From positions 13,606 to 50,370 of the forward strand of contig JAIDOW010000005.1 in NCBI GenBank assembly GCA_029063085.1: DNA of 36,765 bases, written 5' to 3'. Shown one piece after another: positions 33,900 to 36,765 of the stretch. The notes under the pieces are model-generated. The model was not told the DNA's origin. It saw nothing but the letters and a program-made list of their open reading frames with translations, and did no database searches. Numbering within the stretch: the first letter of the stretch is position 1; each line of letters opens with the position of its first letter. The stretch is from Lachnospiraceae bacterium. GTDB taxonomy: Bacteria; Bacillota; Clostridia; Lachnospirales; Lachnospiraceae. Made by a program: the position numbers and the translations under genes.

Positions 33900-34982
33900 A
33901 TGAAAAGGATTTGGAATGCACTGCGTTATGGAGATGCAGAGACGAGAAAATGTATAGGAAGCGTAATCCTGTTTTCGGTAGTGGCAATAGGCATAATTGC
34001 CATAGCAGGGCTTTTGGGTCGTTTTTATCTGTTTGTTTTCGGTATGCTGGCAGGGATTGTCGCAATCATGGTATCCCAGACCTTTACACTGGTAGATGAT
34101 GATTTTGTGGCTGAGATAAACCGTGATGGTGAAAAAGATACTGTAAAGACAGTTTCTGTCAGGAAAAACAGCGTGATATATGGCAGAGGGAACGAAAAAA
34201 AGAAGGAAAAAGAAGAACAAAAAGAGAAGGGCAGTTCTGACACCGATGATGGGAAAATCCGTGCTGCCCAGTTTGAACATTATAATGCAGTGGTACTTAA
34301 GAAAATAAAGAAAAAATATCGTCTTAAAAGAGACCATAGACCTATCATTATAGATTATTCAAAATCTTACAGGATTAAGGAATGTCCGGCATTTATCTGG
34401 CGGATACACAATAAAGTATATTTACTTTTATTAGAAAAAGAGCCCCGCAGACTTAGTATTTCCAGAGAGTTAATTCGAAATATGGGATATCAGCCAGGTA
34501 TAAAGTCTGATCCCGCAAAGGAATACGAGGCATTTAAAAAAGATAATCTTGTTACCGGGGTATTTAAAGAATATCTACCGGATTATTATGATTCCAAGGT
34601 GAAAAACGATACGCTAAAGTATAAAAATCTGTATACAATTTATCCTGATATCTGCATTTCAAACCGTTCTGCCGCAGATGTGATGGATCTGCTCTATCTT
34701 AACTTTATGCCTCAGGATAAGATTACAAAATCGGAAAAGATAAACGGATTTTTCAAACGCATTTATGCCGCAAACATTTTGTATAGAGACAGGGTATACA
34801 GCATTACGGAATATAAAGAAGCAGTAGAAAAGGCTCTTGGGGAAATGTGTTATGCCGAGATTCCGGAGAGAGAATTTGTGATCACATTAGAGAACCTTAT
34901 GAAAGGAAAGTTCATCTCCCAGGAGTATGTTGACCATTATATGGATATGAGGGATAAGATCGTTTCAAACAACTCTCATTAA
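33900..34982 (+). CDS. Membrane protein of unknown function (two TM plus large cytosolic domain)
   Basis: The start is ATG 33900 after AGAAGGTG; an upstream GTG is less likely. The 360 residues begin with a short basic helix (MKRIWNALRYGDAETRKC), then two membrane segments (IGSVILFSVVAIGIIAIAGLLG and FYLFVFGMLAGIVAIMV). A highly charged stretch (GNEKKKEKEEQKEKGSSDTDD) leads into a ~230-residue soluble domain that I do not recognise. Conserved-looking parts are RPIIIDYSKSYRIKECPAFIWRIHNKVYLLLLEKEPRRLSI and FISQEYVDHYMDMRDKI. The 3' end overlaps the convergent kinase gene by 18 bases. A minus-strand ORF opposite it is a shadow. Confidence 0.78.
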   Translation: MKRIWNALRYGDAETRKCIGSVILFSVVAIGIIAIAGLLGRFYLFVFGMLAGIVAIMVSQTFTLVDDDFVAEINRDGEKDTVKTVSVRKNSVIYGRGNEKKKEKEEQKEKGSSDTDDGKIRAAQFEHYNAVVLKKIKKKYRLKRDHRPIIIDYSKSYRIKECPAFIWRIHNKVYLLLLEKEPRRLSISRELIRNMGYQPGIKSDPAKEYEAFKKDNLVTGVFKEYLPDYYDSKVKNDTLKYKNLYTIYPDICISNRSAADVMDLLYLNFMPQDKITKSEKINGFFKRIYAANILYRDRVYSITEYKEAVEKALGEMCYAEIPEREFVITLENLMKGKFISQEYVDHYMDMRDKIVSNNSH

Positions 34983-35786
34983 CATTTCCAAATGTTCTTC
35001 GAAACAGACTCCATCATTGATGGGTATTTTTAGCTTGGCAGAGGTAATGAGACAGGTGCGGATAAATTCGGAGGCTGTCATAACGGATTTTCTGAGTGGG
35101 ATATTATGTAAACTTCCGCCTGCTAAAATAGAGGCAAAAACGTCTCCGGTACCTGGACGAAGAGGAAGGATTTTTAATCCGTATACAATCTCAAAATTAC
35201 CATTTTCATAAATTGCATTTCCAATTTCATTTTCTTTTTCAATCCCTGTTACCACAATCTGGCTGACGCCTGTCCTGGCAAGGGTTTTGCACATTTCATA
35301 AATGTCTGATTCGGTGATATTCTCGCGGTATGGTGTGTCTGTAAGAAGACAAAGCTCTGTTATGTTCGGAGTGGTAAGAGTGGAATGGGCTACCAGCTGT
35401 TTCATGGATTGACACATTTCAGTTGTGTAAGAATCATAAATAGTCCCGTGATCTCCCATAACAGGATCTACGATTATCTTTTTAAAGGAAAATTCTTTAA
35501 GCATATCTGATATAATGGCAAGCTGTTTTTCAGACCCCAGAAAGCCAGTATATATGCCCTGAAAGGAAAATTGCAGGGATTTCCATTTTTCCAGATATTT
35601 TTTCATGTAAGGAGTAAAATCCAGCATAAAATAATCAGGATATTCTGTCTGATTGGATAAAACAGCAGTTGGGACAATGCCGCATTGTATTTTCATGGCA
35701 GATAAGATGGGAAGTGCTACAGCTGCTGAACAACGTCCGAATCCGGATATATCATTTACAATCGCAATGGAAAGTTGTTTGTTCAT
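34965..35786 (-). CDS. pdxY: Pyridoxine/pyridoxamine kinase (vitamin B6 salvage)
   Basis: PdxK/PdxY kinases phosphorylate pyridoxal, pyridoxine or pyridoxamine with ATP. The 273 residues show the ribokinase-fold motifs VNDISGFGRCS near the start, IIVDPVMGDHG, TPNITELCLLT and the catalytic anion hole LPLRPGTGDVFASILAGG. Length and motifs fit the pyridoxamine kinase group common in Clostridia; the substrate preference among B6 vitamers is not readable from sequence. The ATG has an AGGAG site on the minus strand. It faces an ECF-transporter S-component gene across a shared intergenic region, which fits a B6 uptake-and-salvage pair. Confidence 0.92.
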   Translation of the reverse strand: MNKQLSIAIVNDISGFGRCSAAVALPILSAMKIQCGIVPTAVLSNQTEYPDYFMLDFTPYMKKYLEKWKSLQFSFQGIYTGFLGSEKQLAIISDMLKEFSFKKIIVDPVMGDHGTIYDSYTTEMCQSMKQLVAHSTLTTPNITELCLLTDTPYRENITESDIYEMCKTLARTGVSQIVVTGIEKENEIGNAIYENGNFEIVYGLKILPLRPGTGDVFASILAGGSLHNIPLRKSVMTASEFIRTCLITSAKLKIPINDGVCFEEHLEMLMRVV

Positions 35787-35920
35787 TAAATATCTCCTTT
35801 TGTGCCGGAAACACTTTGAAATAAAAGAATTCCGCGGGCATCTAAAATAGTTCTTCTAAAGTTTCGTTATCTAAGATAGTACATTTACCGGAAAAATGCA
35901 AGTAAAAAGAAAAATAAAAA

Positions 35921-35956
35921 CTGGCACTGTTAAAAATAATAAAACTGGCAGTTTTA
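35921..35956. promoter_or_regulatory. Tandem AACTGGCA repeats with a 17-bp palindrome, possible operator
   Basis: AAAACTGGCA occurs at about 35917-35926 and again at 35941-35950. The second copy is part of a perfect palindrome, TAAAACTG-G-CAGTTTTA (35940-35956). It lies between the kinase and ECF genes, where a shared regulator would bind. No PdxR-type gene is in the window. Confidence 0.45.
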
Positions 35957-36072
35957 AAAGTTCCAAACAAAGAGTATGGTATCAGAGTAGCATCTGAACA
36001 GGAGAATTATAAGCAGAGTAAAAAGATGCAGCAATGTAAGCAGAGCAGGTCTAAAAGAAAGGGTTGGGAATT

Positions 36073-36636
36073 ATGGAAAAAATATTGGAACATGACAAGT
36101 TGAAAATGAAAGCAGGAGGTCAGGCAAAGAGCCAGGCAAGACAGATAGCTCTGGATGCAATGTTTGTCGCACTCACACTGGTATTTACAGCATTTGTAAA
36201 TATTCAGATTCCTGGTTTTGGCGGTGCCGGAGGTTTGATCCATTTAGGAAATGTGCCATTATTTGTTGCCGCTATGGTCTATGGAAAGCGTACAGGAGCT
36301 TTGGCCGGAGCATTGGGAATGGGATTGTTTGACGTTTTGAGCGGATGGGCTGCATGGGCACCCTGTACGATCATTACATGCGGACTAATGGGATTCATTG
36401 TGGGAGCAGTCTGCAAAAACAGAAAAAGTATATTGTCTAAAGTTATAGCGATAGCTGTGGCACTGATCATTAAAATAGCAGGTTATTTTATCTTCGAGAG
36501 TTTTGTCATGGGAAACGGAACGGCAGCAGCTTTAAAATCGATACCGGGTAATATCATTCAGATTGCAGTGGCAGCCATAATCGTATTCATCATGATTACT
36601 CCCCTTGAAAGGGGCCTCCAAACAATAGAGGGATAA
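36073..36636 (+). CDS. ECF transporter S component, possibly for vitamin B6
   Basis: The start is ATG 36073 with a modest AAAGGGTTGGG site. The 187 residues have a cytosolic N terminus (MEKILEHDKLKMKAGGQAKSQARQIA) and about six membrane segments, including FVALTLVFTAFVNIQIP, GGLIHLGNVPLFVAAMVYGKRTGALAGALGMGLFDVLSGW and IIKIAGYFIFESFVMG. The GLIHLGNVPLFVAA...G...G...D pattern is typical of energy-coupling-factor substrate-binding (S) subunits, which share a separate EcfAA'T module. Adjacency to a divergent B6 kinase suggests pyridoxine or a related vitamer as substrate; other vitamins or pyrimidines are possible. Confidence 0.86.
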   Translation: MEKILEHDKLKMKAGGQAKSQARQIALDAMFVALTLVFTAFVNIQIPGFGGAGGLIHLGNVPLFVAAMVYGKRTGALAGALGMGLFDVLSGWAAWAPCTIITCGLMGFIVGAVCKNRKSILSKVIAIAVALIIKIAGYFIFESFVMGNGTAAALKSIPGNIIQIAVAAIIVFIMITPLERGLQTIEG

Positions 36637-36765
36637 ATTCCTGTTTATCGTACTAGAGGACGCTTTCAACATGAGGGGCTGGTGGGGGTCGCTGTGGAGA
36701 TATTATAGGATTCACGTTCCGTCCCCGCTTCCGCTCCATCTCATGCGTAACGGTACATAAGCTGC
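36637..36765. other. 3' end of window without recognised gene
   Basis: No ORF, RNA gene or terminator with a clear U-tract was found in these last bases. The GC content appears higher than in the rest of the window. Confidence 0.4.

Noticed and set aside
33765-34337. Minus-strand ORF of 190 codons opposite the two-TM gene
   Set aside because: It is rich in Cys, Tyr and His as shadow frames are, lacks a ribosome site, and opposes a better-supported gene.
36600-36620. CCCCTT/AAGGGG hairpin near the end of the ECF S gene as a terminator
   Set aside because: It lies inside the coding region before the stop and has no U-tract.

Overview
This window looks like chromosomal DNA from a low-to-moderate GC Firmicute of class Clostridia, most likely a Lachnospiraceae-type gut anaerobe. 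That is an inference from gene content: a CIRCE operator before clpB, a leucine T-box leader on leuA, PadR/DUF4097 and sigma/anti-sigma envelope modules, a PdaB-like deacetylase, an ECF-type vitamin transporter S component, and c-di-GMP and hybrid-kinase signalling proteins. No phage, IS element, CRISPR array, rRNA or tRNA was seen.

Layout. Positions 1-230 hold two copies of a 112-bp-period hairpin-forming repeat. It is followed by a CIRCE-controlled clpB, an EAL phosphodiesterase with a C-terminal PAS-like domain, a small DUF551-like gene and glyA. Next is an orphan tripartite hybrid histidine kinase (6.06-8.55 kb), convergent with leuA (8.66-10.34 kb, minus strand), whose T-box has a CUC leucine specifier. 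Divergent from leuA lie a palindrome-rich leader and a PadR / DUF1700-like / DUF4097 operon, then an ECF-like sigma factor overlapping its probable membrane anti-sigma partner, a VOC-fold gene and a small two-TM protein.

The centrepiece is an apparent nine-gene operon at 16.07-29.20 kb. It encodes a large exported membrane protein, an ABC ATPase, an ABC-2 permease, a PC4/YdbC-like ssDNA-binding protein, a coiled-coil membrane protein with a low-complexity tail, a MoxR AAA+ ATPase, a DUF58 protein, an unknown 133-aa protein and a 1488-aa membrane protein with three intact vWA MIDAS sites and a glutamine-amidotransferase-like domain. Most junctions are overlapping or tightly spaced. It reads as a MoxR/vWA chaperone system coupled to a Gld-like ABC exporter, probably acting at the cell envelope. 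Its leader has two mutually exclusive hairpins. It is the best candidate here for an under-described system.

Downstream are a membrane diguanylate cyclase, a CxxCxxCC cluster protein, ldhA, a lipoprotein and a PdaB-like deacetylase (both minus strand), an unknown two-TM protein, and a B6-type kinase divergent from an ECF S component. The last pair suggests vitamin B6 salvage.
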